Assembly: GCA_002342805.1 (NCBI GenBank)
Contig: DDQW01000028.1
Span: 1 to 38,328, forward strand
Direction: 5' to 3'
DNA length: 38,328 nucleotides
Origin: Clostridiales bacterium UBA2432
GTDB taxonomy: Bacteria; Bacillota; Clostridia; Lachnospirales; Vallitaleaceae
The number at the start of each line of letters is the position of its first letter. Positions within the stretch are counted from its first letter, which is position 1. Below are positions 22,862 to 31,487 of this stretch, one piece after another. The translations under genes were made by a program, and so were the position numbers. The notes beneath the pieces are model-generated. The model was given only the letters and a program-made list of their open reading frames with translations, made no database searches and was not told the DNA's origin.

Positions 22862-24274
22862 CTATCCTTGTAAGAGCTGTAGTAATGATTGAGGTCGTTG
22901 GTTTGCTTGAGCCAGCATTGATGTTCCGGCTTGCTGAATAATATTTTGTTGTGTAAACTGGGCCATCTCATAGGCCATATCCGCATCTTGGATTCGAGAT
23001 AAGGAAGCTGTCATATTCTCTCCAGCTGATTGTAGATTCGCAATGGTATGCTCTAATCGGTTCTGATATGCTCCAAGTTTTGCACGCACACTTGACACTG
23101 TTGTAATGGCTTCATCAGCTATTGTGATGGCCGCTTGAGCACCAGCTACCGTTGTTAGATTCATCTCCGTCAATCTCAAAGTTTTTGGTGATATCTCTTG
23201 AATACGAACTTCCATAAACTGGCCTTCATTGGCTCCGATTTGGAGATTTAATGGACCCGTTTCAAGGATGTTGATGGTAACGGGATTAGCATCCCCACCA
23301 CCGGCAACCCGTAGTTCGAAATTGTTTGACGCACGAAAAACAGCTTCATTACCTGACGTATCAACAGTTACATCCGCCGGAAACCCAGAAACATTAGGGT
23401 CTGCGTCTATAACTACCGCCATATCTTCCCCTGGAGTGTCTGTTATTGCATCCAGTCCTAATCCTGTTAATAATGCACTCGTACCAGTAATGTTGATTTC
23501 ATAAGCCGAACCATATTTATTATGTGTTAAAGTTAGATCTTCACCATTGTCGAGGGGTGTCGCAGATGATTCTAGTGTAATATCCACTCTTTCACATATG
23601 TCTCTTAGTTTTCCAAAAACGTCATCCGCTGTATCTCCAACATTAATCTCCACCTGTTCGCCATTAATATTGACAGTCCCCGAAATCGTCGCTTCATTAT
23701 TTCCGTCAAAAAATCCACCAACAATCGCTCCGCCTACTGCATCAGTTTGCGTTGCCTCTTGTGTTACTTCAAACTCATATGCTCCGGGTGTCACCGTATC
23801 ACTCATGGATACAATTTCTGCCACCGTGTCATCGGATGAAAAGGCACGTCGGTCAATACTCCCGTTTAATAGTTTCATTTCATTAAATTCAGTATCATTG
23901 GATATTCGTTGAATCTCTGTTTGTAATTGTTCAACTTCATTTTGTACTGCTTCTCGATCGGACGCATCATAAGTACCGTTCGAAACTTGAACCGCCAATT
24001 CCCTTATTCTTTGCAGCATGGCGTGGACTTCACTCAGTGCACCTTCTGCTGTTTGTATTAATGATATGCCATCCATGGCATTTCGATTCGCTTGTTCCAA
24101 TCCTCTTACTTGCGTGTCCATCTTTTGAGTAATTGCTAACCCTGCGGCATCATCTGCTGCTCGATTGATTCGAAGTCCTGATGAAAGTCGTTCTAGTGTT
24201 GTATCCAATTTATTATTCGATCGATTTAGTTGATGCAATGCTCGAAGTGCAGGTATATTGTGATTAATTCTCAT
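22862..24274 (-). CDS. fliC: Flagellin
   Basis: A 470-aa flagellin. The conserved N-terminal D0/D1 region (about 1-140, MRINHNIPALRALHQLNR, LSSGLRINRAADDAAGLAI, SLIQTAEGALSEV) and C-terminal D1/D0 region (about 375-470, LGAYQNRLEHTIANL, QQAGTSMLAQANQ, ending LLQLLQG) are intact. The central 235 residues are Thr-, Asp- and Gly-rich and form the variable exposed domain, with one to two beta-rich subdomains. AAGGTG precedes ATG. A sigma-D/sigma-28 type promoter lies 46 bases upstream, so it is expressed late in flagellar assembly. Confidence 0.96.
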   Translation of the reverse strand: MRINHNIPALRALHQLNRSNNKLDTTLERLSSGLRINRAADDAAGLAITQKMDTQVRGLEQANRNAMDGISLIQTAEGALSEVHAMLQRIRELAVQVSNGTYDASDREAVQNEVEQLQTEIQRISNDTEFNEMKLLNGSIDRRAFSSDDTVAEIVSMSDTVTPGAYEFEVTQEATQTDAVGGAIVGGFFDGNNEATISGTVNINGEQVEINVGDTADDVFGKLRDICERVDITLESSATPLDNGEDLTLTHNKYGSAYEINITGTSALLTGLGLDAITDTPGEDMAVVIDADPNVSGFPADVTVDTSGNEAVFRASNNFELRVAGGGDANPVTINILETGPLNLQIGANEGQFMEVRIQEISPKTLRLTEMNLTTVAGAQAAITIADEAITTVSSVRAKLGAYQNRLEHTIANLQSAGENMTASLSRIQDADMAYEMAQFTQQNIIQQAGTSMLAQANQRPQSLLQLLQG

Positions 24275-24319
24275 AAGTTACACACCTTTCTGATTGAAAA
24301 TATTATCTCTTCCCTATTC

Positions 24320-24346
24320 TTATCGGTTGATTTGGGTAAATTATTA
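24320..24346 (-). promoter_or_regulatory. Sigma-28 (SigD/FliA) type promoter of flagellin
   Basis: Minus strand TAAT (24343-24346), 15 bases, ACCGATAA (24320-24327), against the consensus TAAA-15-GCCGATAA: one mismatch in each element. The -35 overlaps the stop codon of the 43-aa ORF. Confidence 0.8.
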
Positions 24347-24475
24347 ATCATTTTCCGTATTTTTCTCCAAGTTCCTCGTCTCTAGCTCATTCTCTTGTGC
24401 TAGCTCTGCATCCATTTGACCAATAAGCTCTGCCATTTTTTCTGCAAGTGTTTTTATTCCTTCACGATTTGCCAT
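24344..24475 (-). CDS. Small 43-aa protein of unknown function in the flagellar locus
   Basis: A 43-aa frame starting MANREGIKTLAEKMAELIGQ and ending in an acidic, Asn/Glu-rich tail. It has no Cys or membrane segment and looks like one amphipathic helix. Its ATG shares one base with the stop of the upstream 1034-aa gene (TAATG), and AAGGTG lies at correct spacing, which supports real, coupled translation. Its stop overlaps the -35 of the flagellin promoter. I do not recognise a family. It could be a small partner of the FliK-like protein or of the flagellin. Confidence 0.65.
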   Translation of the reverse strand: MANREGIKTLAEKMAELIGQMDAELAQENELETRNLEKNTEND

Positions 24476-27400
24476 TATATCACCTTCTCAAACTGACTTT
24501 CTTGATAACGTTTTAGTTGTTGACTTCGGACACGTTCTTCTGTTTCTGCCTTAACCGGCTGCGGAAATTCAAATGTATCATATGCAATTGCTTCAATGGA
24601 AAGATCAAGATCTTTGAGTACCTTTCGAATCTGATCTTCATAAGCTTGCATTTTTATATTTCCCTTAGGCTGGGTTGCAAACATGGTCACTTCAACTTTT
24701 TCAGAAAATTGGACGCGAATATTTGCAGTTCCCATATGGTCTGTCGTAAATCGCATATATATTGATGACGATGATTCTGCATCGTTTTGACGATTTTCCT
24801 GTTCGTAATAATACACATTCATCTGTTGAATCTGATTATTAATCATCACCGGCATCGTATGATAATTGTTTTGCTCAACGAGTTTTTCTTCTAGACGACT
24901 ATGGGCTTCAATGTCTTTTGTGACTTCCGAAAGAGAACGCTGTCCTTCTGCACTTGTTCTATTATTCATCATAGTGTCGAGTGCTTTTTCAAAAAAGTCC
25001 TCCTTAATCTTATCAAGTGTTTTGTAAATATCTTGTCGATAATTTTCCGGCTTATCTAAATCATTCATATATGCTTCAAAAAGAGATTCTAGCCATTGCT
25101 TATTATCGTCTTTACTCGCCGTCGTTGCTACAAGTTCTTCCATTAATCCCTTGAAAACATAAGGATCTTTTTGTAATTCATCTATGGCTTGAAATTCATT
25201 CATTGTTAAGCCTCTAATCGTATCTTCCTGAATATGGGTCCCTGACCAGTGCATCGCGCTTAACTTATCAAGAATATGTTGTACTTTTTCATAATCCATC
25301 GTTTGCATTTGCTGACGAATATCTTCTAATATTGGCTCAACATTCCCTTGGCTAAAGATTGGCTTTTCCAAAAACGCTTGTAATTCTTTATCTTTTTCGT
25401 AATACCCTGTTGCAATCTGTTCAACAATTGATGGACGGTCTTGCTTAAGGGATTCTAAAAAGCCTGTCGAATCATCAATGGATACTTCAATCTTACCCCT
25501 TTGATTATGAGTTTCTTGTATATACTTTGATGCCTCAAAAAGATTTTCTAAAGTTACCGGTAAGTCTCTGTCAAGTAAAAAACCAACCGCTGCATTGTGT
25601 GCCGATGAAATTGTATGCATGAGACGATACACGCCCACAACAGCATTTTTAGTGTTCTCTGGAACTTCCTCCGTTTTTAAGAGATGATGCAATTCTTTAA
25701 TCATACGATCCACAGGATTTGTCGCCATTTGCTTCGAACGATTCATAACCTCTTGTGTTAAATTCGTTAACGGCATATTCATGATATCTTTTCCCTCTTT
25801 CAGAAAAGCAAGAACATGTTCCGGCATCATGTTTTTCTGCACCTCTTGCAATGGCAAGTCAATCATTTTCACTTGTTGAATGTTTTCTATTGTCATTGCC
25901 ATACCGTTTCGTCCAAGAATCTGGACGGCCCGTTGATTATATAAACTCGATTCTAGACCTAAATCTTTTAAGATCTCCGCCACATTTGAAAATGCTTTTT
26001 CAATACGGTCACCTAAATCCGGACGTACTTCTGTTCGTAAGGTATCATAACGTTCAGCGCCTGTCCTCGCCTTGGCAAGCAAGGCACTTATTGTTACCTC
26101 TGTATCTTCTACCGAAGTCGTCATCATCTGTGTTGAGCTTCCGTTAATTGTCGCCATACTCATCTGCCACGATGTCCACGCTTCTTTTGGCGACTGGGGA
26201 ATCGAATCCGATACAACTTCTGTTTGTACTGGCGAATCGGACAGATGTTCACTCACTAAATTATTTGTTGCTAAGCGTAGTTCTCCAAGAGGTGTCGTAC
26301 GAATATTAATGCCTTGTAGGCTTAATCGTATCGCCGCTTTAAATGTCATCTGGTAGCGTATAACATTCAGATTCTCTATTTCTTTATCAACCGCTTCGTT
26401 TGAAACTGTTTCTTCAGGAGCCCCTTCGAGATTAGACTGTTGACCTTTCACATTTTCAATAGTTATCGGTATACGATTCCCTAAAAGTCGACGTATATCT
26501 TCTACCGTTATGGCTTTGATATCTTCTAGCGATTCTTTCACAAACTCTTGCGAGGGGATACTCTCTGTAATTTTTGCATCTGACAAGGTATAGTCTTCCA
26601 ACTTAGCATTTTTTTCAAATTGATAGGCCGCCATCTTCATGACATGGTCTCCATTATGTTGGCGTTGTAAAAAAGATAGTACATCAAGGCTACGTTGGTC
26701 AAGGGCTCCGCCTCGCATCACTAATTCTTTTGTTATTGCTTGGAGTTCGTCCTGATTCTTGGTCGGAACACGGTCAATGATTTGATGTGCACTGTCTTTA
26801 ATAGCTTCATAATCCGCTTCAGACATAAGGTAATCCGGCATCTGTTTTCCTCCTGAATAGAGACTTTTATACATTTCAGAAATCGTCGCCGGTTTATTGC
26901 TTAATAAAAATTTAACCACATCTTGCGGATCCATTTGTTGAACTTTATCCACTTTTTCTGCAAATTTACTGATTTTATCCACATTCGGTGATGTGAAATC
27001 CCCACCTGTATGTTTATGATGTAACTGAAGAAACTGATTTAACATAGGAACGCTCATTTTCGTCAAATCATATCCTGTTTGCAAAAGTGACTTATACTCT
27101 TTTTCTGACAAGGATGTCTCCAACTGTTTTACTTGGGATATAAAATCTGTCATTCCCGAATCCCTTTGTTTTGAAGCATTGGCATTGCTTGTCTGCTCTT
27201 TTTGTAACAGGGTTTTCTTTGTACTTTCCACATTCACTTTATCCTTATTAGGATCATGATTATTACTATCTTTTTCCTGCTCAACGTCCATTTTTTCGAT
27301 GGATACTTTAAGCAGTTCTTTTGTGGATTCTAGCACTTTAATCTCTATCATATCTCCGGGTTGAAATTTTTGAGCTCCGTTTTTCATTTGAAGAAGCATC

Positions 27401-27579
27401 TCTTTACTTCCGCCCTTTGTTTCAATGCCTATTTTGACTTCTTGATTATTACTATGTATAACTTCAGCAAAAAAGCGATCCCCTGTATTTAATTGAAGGG
27501 AACTTTTATTTTTTTCTTTATTCACTATATTTCCTATGGATTGTCCGTCCATAGAATGAATCATCATATTCGTAACCAT
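24475..27579 (-). CDS. Large FliK-like flagellar protein (hook-length-control-like C-terminus)
   Basis: A 1034-aa, mostly helical, hydrophilic protein. The C-terminal part (about 900-1000: YMRFTTDHMGTANIRVQF, VEVTMFA, AYEDQIRKVLKDLDL) has the pattern of the FliK C-terminal substrate-switch domain. An N-terminal beta-rich segment (about 10-100) precedes a low-complexity linker rich in Lys, Asn, Asp and Ser, then a long helical middle. The open frame extends 31 codons further upstream, but that stretch is the recR terminator hairpin; ATG at 27579 has GGAG eight bases before it. It is followed by the 43-aa gene and flagellin. Function is inferred from the C-terminus and position; it could instead be a lineage-specific flagellar protein. 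Confidence 0.75.
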   Translation of the reverse strand: MVTNMMIHSMDGQSIGNIVNKEKNKSSLQLNTGDRFFAEVIHSNNQEVKIGIETKGGSKEMLLQMKNGAQKFQPGDMIEIKVLESTKELLKVSIEKMDVEQEKDSNNHDPNKDKVNVESTKKTLLQKEQTSNANASKQRDSGMTDFISQVKQLETSLSEKEYKSLLQTGYDLTKMSVPMLNQFLQLHHKHTGGDFTSPNVDKISKFAEKVDKVQQMDPQDVVKFLLSNKPATISEMYKSLYSGGKQMPDYLMSEADYEAIKDSAHQIIDRVPTKNQDELQAITKELVMRGGALDQRSLDVLSFLQRQHNGDHVMKMAAYQFEKNAKLEDYTLSDAKITESIPSQEFVKESLEDIKAITVEDIRRLLGNRIPITIENVKGQQSNLEGAPEETVSNEAVDKEIENLNVIRYQMTFKAAIRLSLQGINIRTTPLGELRLATNNLVSEHLSDSPVQTEVVSDSIPQSPKEAWTSWQMSMATINGSSTQMMTTSVEDTEVTISALLAKARTGAERYDTLRTEVRPDLGDRIEKAFSNVAEILKDLGLESSLYNQRAVQILGRNGMAMTIENIQQVKMIDLPLQEVQKNMMPEHVLAFLKEGKDIMNMPLTNLTQEVMNRSKQMATNPVDRMIKELHHLLKTEEVPENTKNAVVGVYRLMHTISSAHNAAVGFLLDRDLPVTLENLFEASKYIQETHNQRGKIEVSIDDSTGFLESLKQDRPSIVEQIATGYYEKDKELQAFLEKPIFSQGNVEPILEDIRQQMQTMDYEKVQHILDKLSAMHWSGTHIQEDTIRGLTMNEFQAIDELQKDPYVFKGLMEELVATTASKDDNKQWLESLFEAYMNDLDKPENYRQDIYKTLDKIKEDFFEKALDTMMNNRTSAEGQRSLSEVTKDIEAHSRLEEKLVEQNNYHTMPVMINNQIQQMNVYYYEQENRQNDAESSSSIYMRFTTDHMGTANIRVQFSEKVEVTMFATQPKGNIKMQAYEDQIRKVLKDLDLSIEAIAYDTFEFPQPVKAETEERVRSQQLKRYQESQFEKVI

Positions 27580-27628
27580 GACATCAACTCCATTCTCTAC
27601 TCTACATACTACATCGGAAGAAATAGCC

Positions 27629-27686
27629 AAAAAAATAACCGAAGATTTTTGAGTTATGGTCAAATCACTCATTTTTTCTTCGGTTA
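27629..27686 (-). terminator. Terminator of the dnaX-ybaB-recR operon
   Basis: TAACCGAAGA (minus strand; complement at 27677-27686) pairs with TCTTCGGTTA (27636-27645), with an inner TGAGT/ACTCA stem, then seven T (27629-27635). It separates recR from the flagellar block. Confidence 0.85.
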
Positions 27687-27692
27687 ATTATT

Positions 27693-28292
27693 CTATAATA
27701 TTTTTCGACCTTCTAATGCACGTAGCAAAGTAATTTCATCGACGTACTCTAAATCGCCGCCTACCGGAACGCCATTGGCAATTCGACTGACTTTGATTTC
27801 GAAGGGCTTAAGGATTTTACTAATGTATACCGCTGTTGCTTCACCTTCAACCGTCGAATTTGTTGCCAAAATAACCTCTTGAATATCTTCCGCTCCGATT
27901 CGGGTCAGCAATTCTTTGACGCGAATATCATTAGGCCCAATGCCTAGCATGGGTGAAATCGCTCCATGAAGCACATGATATAGGCCTGTATATTGCTTGG
28001 TTCGTTCATAAGCGACAAGATCTTTGGACTCTTCAACGACCATCACTGTCGATTGATCGCGTTTTTCACTACGACAGATCTGACACAATTCACCATCAGT
28101 AATGGTACAGCATTTTATACAGTATCGTGTGTTTTTTTTGGCTTCAATAATTGCTTTCGAAAATCGCTCTGCAGCTTCTTCCGGCTGATTGACCATGTAA
28201 AAAGCAAGTCGTTGCGCCGTTTTCGCACCAATTCCCGGAAGTTTTGAAAATTCTTCAATTAATTTTCGTATATGTGTTCCATAATAATCCAT
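27693..28292 (-). CDS. recR: Recombination protein RecR
   Basis: A 199-aa protein that with RecO/RecF loads RecA at gaps during recombinational repair. Helix-hairpin-helix LPGIGAKTAQRLAFY (residues 18-32), a four-Cys zinc site (CIKCCTITDGELCQIC), and a Toprim domain (about 80-175, VMVVEESKDLVAYE, EVILATNSTVEGEATAVY) appear in order. Length is canonical. It starts two bases after ybaB and is the last gene of the operon. Confidence 0.96.
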   Translation of the reverse strand: MDYYGTHIRKLIEEFSKLPGIGAKTAQRLAFYMVNQPEEAAERFSKAIIEAKKNTRYCIKCCTITDGELCQICRSEKRDQSTVMVVEESKDLVAYERTKQYTGLYHVLHGAISPMLGIGPNDIRVKELLTRIGAEDIQEVILATNSTVEGEATAVYISKILKPFEIKVSRIANGVPVGGDLEYVDEITLLRALEGRKIL

Positions 28293-28294
28293 GA

Positions 28295-28645
28295 CTACAT
28301 CATACCATTAGGTAGACCTAATCCTCCTGTCAACTTAGACATTTCCTTGTTTACCGTCTCATCAGCTGTTTTAATCGCTTGATTAACGGCTGCAACGATT
28401 AAATCTTCTAACATTTCAACATCATCAGGATCTACAGCTTCCGGATCAATCGTAACAGTTTTGAGTTCTTTTTTACCGGTAACAATGGCTTTAACAACGC
28501 CACCCCCAACAACTGCTTCAAACTCTTGATTGTCTAACTCCTCTTGTACTGTTGCCATTTTTTGTTGCATTTTTTGTGCTTGCTTCATTAAGTTGTTCAT
28601 ATTCCCCGGCATACCGCCACCTGGAAAACCGCCTCTTTTTGCCAT
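28295..28645 (-). CDS. YbaB/EbfC nucleoid-associated protein
   Basis: A 116-aa DNA-binding protein of the YbaB/EbfC family. It starts with a Gly/Met-rich stretch (GGFPGGGMPGNMNNLMKQAQ) and has the dimer core QKMQQKMATVQEELD, VVGGGVVKAIVTGKKELKTV and IDPEAVDPDDVEMLEDLIVA. Its place between dnaX and recR is the conserved bacterial order. It binds DNA without strict sequence preference; its exact role is not settled in the family. Confidence 0.95.
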   Translation of the reverse strand: MAKRGGFPGGGMPGNMNNLMKQAQKMQQKMATVQEELDNQEFEAVVGGGVVKAIVTGKKELKTVTIDPEAVDPDDVEMLEDLIVAAVNQAIKTADETVNKEMSKLTGGLGLPNGMM

Positions 28646-28663
28646 GATAATTCCTCCTTATAT

Positions 28664-30280
28664 TTACTGAATCTCAACATCAAAGTTGATTTTATTGCGT
28701 ATTTTATTAATTGCACGTTCAATATCTTCCATGTTTCCTTCGTTTGATGAACTATACTCTTTTTCTTCAATAATATTAAGTTCAAATTTCTTTTTATATA
28801 AAGACTCGAGTACCTCTATTATTTTACTCAAATATTGCTCTTCTGACAAGGTATTTTTCTGCACACTATTCTTACACACAAGACTTAATCGTTGGTCATT
28901 CATATAAAATGGCAGGACCTCTTTTAATGTGGCTTTTAATAAGCCACTGGTACTTGTTACTACTTTAGCCCAGCCCTTAATTGCTTTTTGAATATCTTCG
29001 GGAAAAGCATCAGTATTAATCTCAACCTCTTGCTTGTGTGTTTTTGCTACTGCACCTGATGTTTTTGCCTCGTGATGGTAATCATCATTTGGATGTGTCT
29101 GCGCATAGCGCTCTGCACTAAGCATTCCTGCATGTATTTGTTGCTCAACCGTATGTAACCTTGATAACACCGCTTCTTGATCTGTATTTAGTTCCGGCTG
29201 ACAAAGCTTAATTAACTCAATCTCAATCAATGTTCGCTTTCCGGTCATATATTTAATCTGTGCTTCCAAGTTTGAGAATGATTTAATGAGATGGATAATG
29301 GTATTTTCATCAACGTGTTGGCTTTGTTTTTTCAAGGCCTCATAAACATCATCTGATACATCCAGTAAATTTCTTGATTCAGCAATGGTATTGACCACTA
29401 ATAGATTCCGTAAATAGGCGATTTCATCCAATAAAAATTGACTCAAATCTCGTCCTTGCATTACAATGCGTTCAATCACATCCATACTTGTTTTGGTACT
29501 TCGTGATATAATACCCTCCGTGAGTTCACAAAAAACATCTGAATCAACAGCACCCAATACTTCAAGTACTTTATCCAAGGTAATCTCTTCCCCGAGGTAA
29601 AAAGCGATACATTGATCTAAAACACTCAAACCGTCACGCATGGATCCATCAGCCACTTTTGCTATATAGTGAATCGCTCGGTCACTCGCTTGAATATCTT
29701 CGTCTTCTAAATAGTGTTTTAATGTTGCTGCAATTGTATCTGTTGAGATACGTTTAAAATCATAACGCTGACATCTAGATAAAATCGTTGCCGGTATTTT
29801 ATGTGGCTCTGTTGTTGCCAAGATAAACTTTACATGGGCCGGTGGTTCTTCTAATGTTTTAAGCAAGGCATTAAAAGCTCCGGCACTTAGCATATGTACC
29901 TCATCGATGATATAGACTTTGTACTTACCTTCAGTCGGTGTATATCGAACCTCTTCTCGTATCTCACGAATATTATCAACCCCGTTATTACTTGCTGCAT
30001 CAATTTCAATCACATTCATGTTCTGATGATGTAGCATATGTTGACACGTTGGACAAACATTACACGGGCTTCCTTGAATAGGATCTTCACAGTTAACTGC
30101 ACGGGCAAATATTTTTGCCGTTGATGTTTTCCCTGTTCCTCTTGTTCCACAAAAAAGATAAGCATGGGACGTACGCCCTGCTTCCACTTGATTGGTTAAT
30201 GTTCGTACAATATGATCTTGGCCGACAAGGTCATCAAAATGATCCGGTCGCCATTTACGATATAGGGCTTGATAACTCAT
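28664..30280 (-). CDS. dnaX: DNA polymerase III subunit gamma/tau
   Basis: A 538-aa clamp-loader ATPase. The Walker A motif is GTRGTGKTST (about 45-54), a four-Cys zinc module includes CNVCPTC, Walker B is VYIIDEVHML, and sensor 1 is FILATTEPHKIPATILSRCQ, where SRC is the arginine-finger motif. The AAA+ lid and collar follow to about residue 370. The tau-specific tail is about 160 residues, shorter than in E. coli; I saw no sure frameshift signal for a separate gamma form. GAGGG precedes ATG. It is the first gene of dnaX-ybaB-recR. Confidence 0.96.
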   Translation of the reverse strand: MSYQALYRKWRPDHFDDLVGQDHIVRTLTNQVEAGRTSHAYLFCGTRGTGKTSTAKIFARAVNCEDPIQGSPCNVCPTCQHMLHHQNMNVIEIDAASNNGVDNIREIREEVRYTPTEGKYKVYIIDEVHMLSAGAFNALLKTLEEPPAHVKFILATTEPHKIPATILSRCQRYDFKRISTDTIAATLKHYLEDEDIQASDRAIHYIAKVADGSMRDGLSVLDQCIAFYLGEEITLDKVLEVLGAVDSDVFCELTEGIISRSTKTSMDVIERIVMQGRDLSQFLLDEIAYLRNLLVVNTIAESRNLLDVSDDVYEALKKQSQHVDENTIIHLIKSFSNLEAQIKYMTGKRTLIEIELIKLCQPELNTDQEAVLSRLHTVEQQIHAGMLSAERYAQTHPNDDYHHEAKTSGAVAKTHKQEVEINTDAFPEDIQKAIKGWAKVVTSTSGLLKATLKEVLPFYMNDQRLSLVCKNSVQKNTLSEEQYLSKIIEVLESLYKKKFELNIIEEKEYSSSNEGNMEDIERAINKIRNKINFDVEIQ

Positions 30281-30306
30281 AAATTATCCCTCACTTTGAT
30301 ATCAAA

Positions 30307-30348
30307 ACAAGTTCCATTAAATAGCATACCACTTTTAATGAAACTTGT
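30307..30348 (-). terminator. Hairpin after the SRP RNA overlapping the dnaX promoter
   Basis: A 15-bp stem with one G-T pair (30307-30321 with 30334-30348) and a 12-base loop, followed on the minus strand by TTTG. It fits a terminator for the SRP RNA precursor, but it also spans the dnaX -10 and -35 boxes, so it may act on dnaX expression. Confidence 0.6.
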
Positions 30349-30351
30349 AAA
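30323..30351 (-). promoter_or_regulatory. Promoter of dnaX operon
   Basis: TTTACA (30346-30351), 17 bases, TATGCT (30323-30328) with an extended TG on the minus strand, 43 bases before dnaX. It coincides with the hairpin at 30307-30348. Confidence 0.55.
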
Positions 30352-30365
30352 AGGCAAAATTAAAT

Positions 30366-30627
30366 CCGTGCGCTGCCCTTCGCCAATCACCCATAAGCGT
30401 TACTCGTATAGTTAGCTCTGATCAGGCACCCTTACGGCACATAGGAGCTTCTGCTTAGTGCTGCTTCCGTCAAGACCTGACACAGTTCACAGATTCCTAT
30501 TGCGTAAGACCCAATCGTCAACACCACTTTTACGAGGCTGCCTTACAAAATGAAAGTCTCAGTTTAGCATCACCCCTGCTGTAGCGGATTGCAGGTACAG
30601 GGCACCGCTATCTCCCCGGCTGCACGG
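30366..30627 (-). ncRNA. ffs: Signal recognition particle RNA, long Firmicute type
   Basis: About 262 nt. The conserved SRP54-binding helix reads GTCAGGTCTTGACGGAAGCA followed by GCACTAAGCAG. The Alu-domain 5' part has GGGGAGATAGCGGTGCCCTG and CTGCAATCCGCT, as in Bacillus scRNA. The ends pair (CCGTGC with GCACGG), which sets the boundaries. The long form with Alu domain is characteristic of Gram-positives and elongation-arrest SRP. The position just upstream of dnaX is conserved in Firmicutes. Exact ends may differ by a few bases after processing. Confidence 0.95.
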
Positions 30628-30692
30628 AAACTTTATCACATATGTAATTGTTGCACTTATCATCCGATTGATTCATAAGTACAGCAATATTT

Positions 30693-30721
30693 AGTATATA
30701 GCTTTTTCATAGCAATGTCAA
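30693..30721 (-). promoter_or_regulatory. Promoter of SRP RNA
   Basis: TTGACA (30716-30721), 17 bases, TATACT (30693-30698) on the minus strand. Transcription should begin near 30686, about 60 bases before the mature 5' end, so a leader must be removed. It starts only 16 bases past the nagB stop, with no clear nagB terminator between. Confidence 0.8.
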
Positions 30722-30737
30722 TATTTTTTCTTGTTTT

Positions 30738-31487
30738 TTATAGCTCTCCTGCTGCTGCTTCATCAATAATCAGTGTCACATCTTGATGAAGTTGAAGAAT
30801 CGATGCCGGTAATTCAGGGGTAACGGGGCCTTTTAACATAGCGCGAATTGCTTTTGCCTTGTTCTGACCGCTCGCCATCAATATGATCTTTTTGGAATGC
30901 ATGATATTTCGTATTCCCATGCTTAGGGCTTGTTTTGGAACATCCTCGATATGTTCAAAAAAACGTGCATTGGCTTCAATTGTTTCTTCATCGAGTTCCA
31001 CTAAATGTGTTCCTGCCTCGAACTTAACATCCGGCTCGTTAAATCCAATATGCCCGTTGGTACCAATGCCTAAAATCTGTAAATCAATATTTCCCGATGC
31101 TTCAATGGCCCGATCATAAGCCTGACATGTTTCTTCAACATTTGTATTAGAGCCATTAGGTATATTTTGATAATGCTCACGGACATTCACGTGTTTGAAA
31201 AAGTGTTCATGCATATAATAGGCATAACTTTGAGGACTATCCGACGCAATCGGATAGTATTCGTCAAGGTTGAAGGTTGTTACATCCTGAAAATTCACTT
31301 CGTTCTCTTGATATTTTTTAACCAGTTCTTGATACATTCCTTCCGGTGTTGATCCTGTTGCAAGACCTAGTACACTATTACGTTTTAACAACACCTGTGC
31401 TTCAATCATTGCTGCTGCTTTTTTACTCATCTGCTCATAATTATCCACAATAATGATTTTGATGTTATTGATATCAACAGTTTTCAT
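30738..31487 (-). CDS. nagB: Glucosamine-6-phosphate deaminase
   Basis: A 249-aa enzyme turning GlcN-6-P into fructose-6-phosphate and ammonia. Phosphate-binding GLATGSTPEGMY, catalytic-base region NLDEYYPI, and GIGTNGHIGFNEPD are intact. Length is that of the short Bacillus-type NagB, without the allosteric C-terminal tail of the E. coli enzyme. ATG at 31487 is favoured with AAAGGGG about ten bases upstream; an in-frame TTG two codons earlier is possible. It overlaps the nagA end by 14 bases, so translation is coupled. It is the last gene of the amino-sugar cluster. Confidence 0.95.
   Translation of the reverse strand: MKTVDINNIKIIIVDNYEQMSKKAAAMIEAQVLLKRNSVLGLATGSTPEGMYQELVKKYQENEVNFQDVTTFNLDEYYPIASDSPQSYAYYMHEHFFKHVNVREHYQNIPNGSNTNVEETCQAYDRAIEASGNIDLQILGIGTNGHIGFNEPDVKFEAGTHLVELDEETIEANARFFEHIEDVPKQALSMGIRNIMHSKKIILMASGQNKAKAIRAMLKGPVTPELPASILQLHQDVTLIIDEAAAGEL

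Noticed and set aside
27580..27672. 31-codon N-terminal extension of the FliK-like gene
   Set aside because: It consists largely of the recR terminator hairpin and T run; a better start with GGAG lies at 27579.
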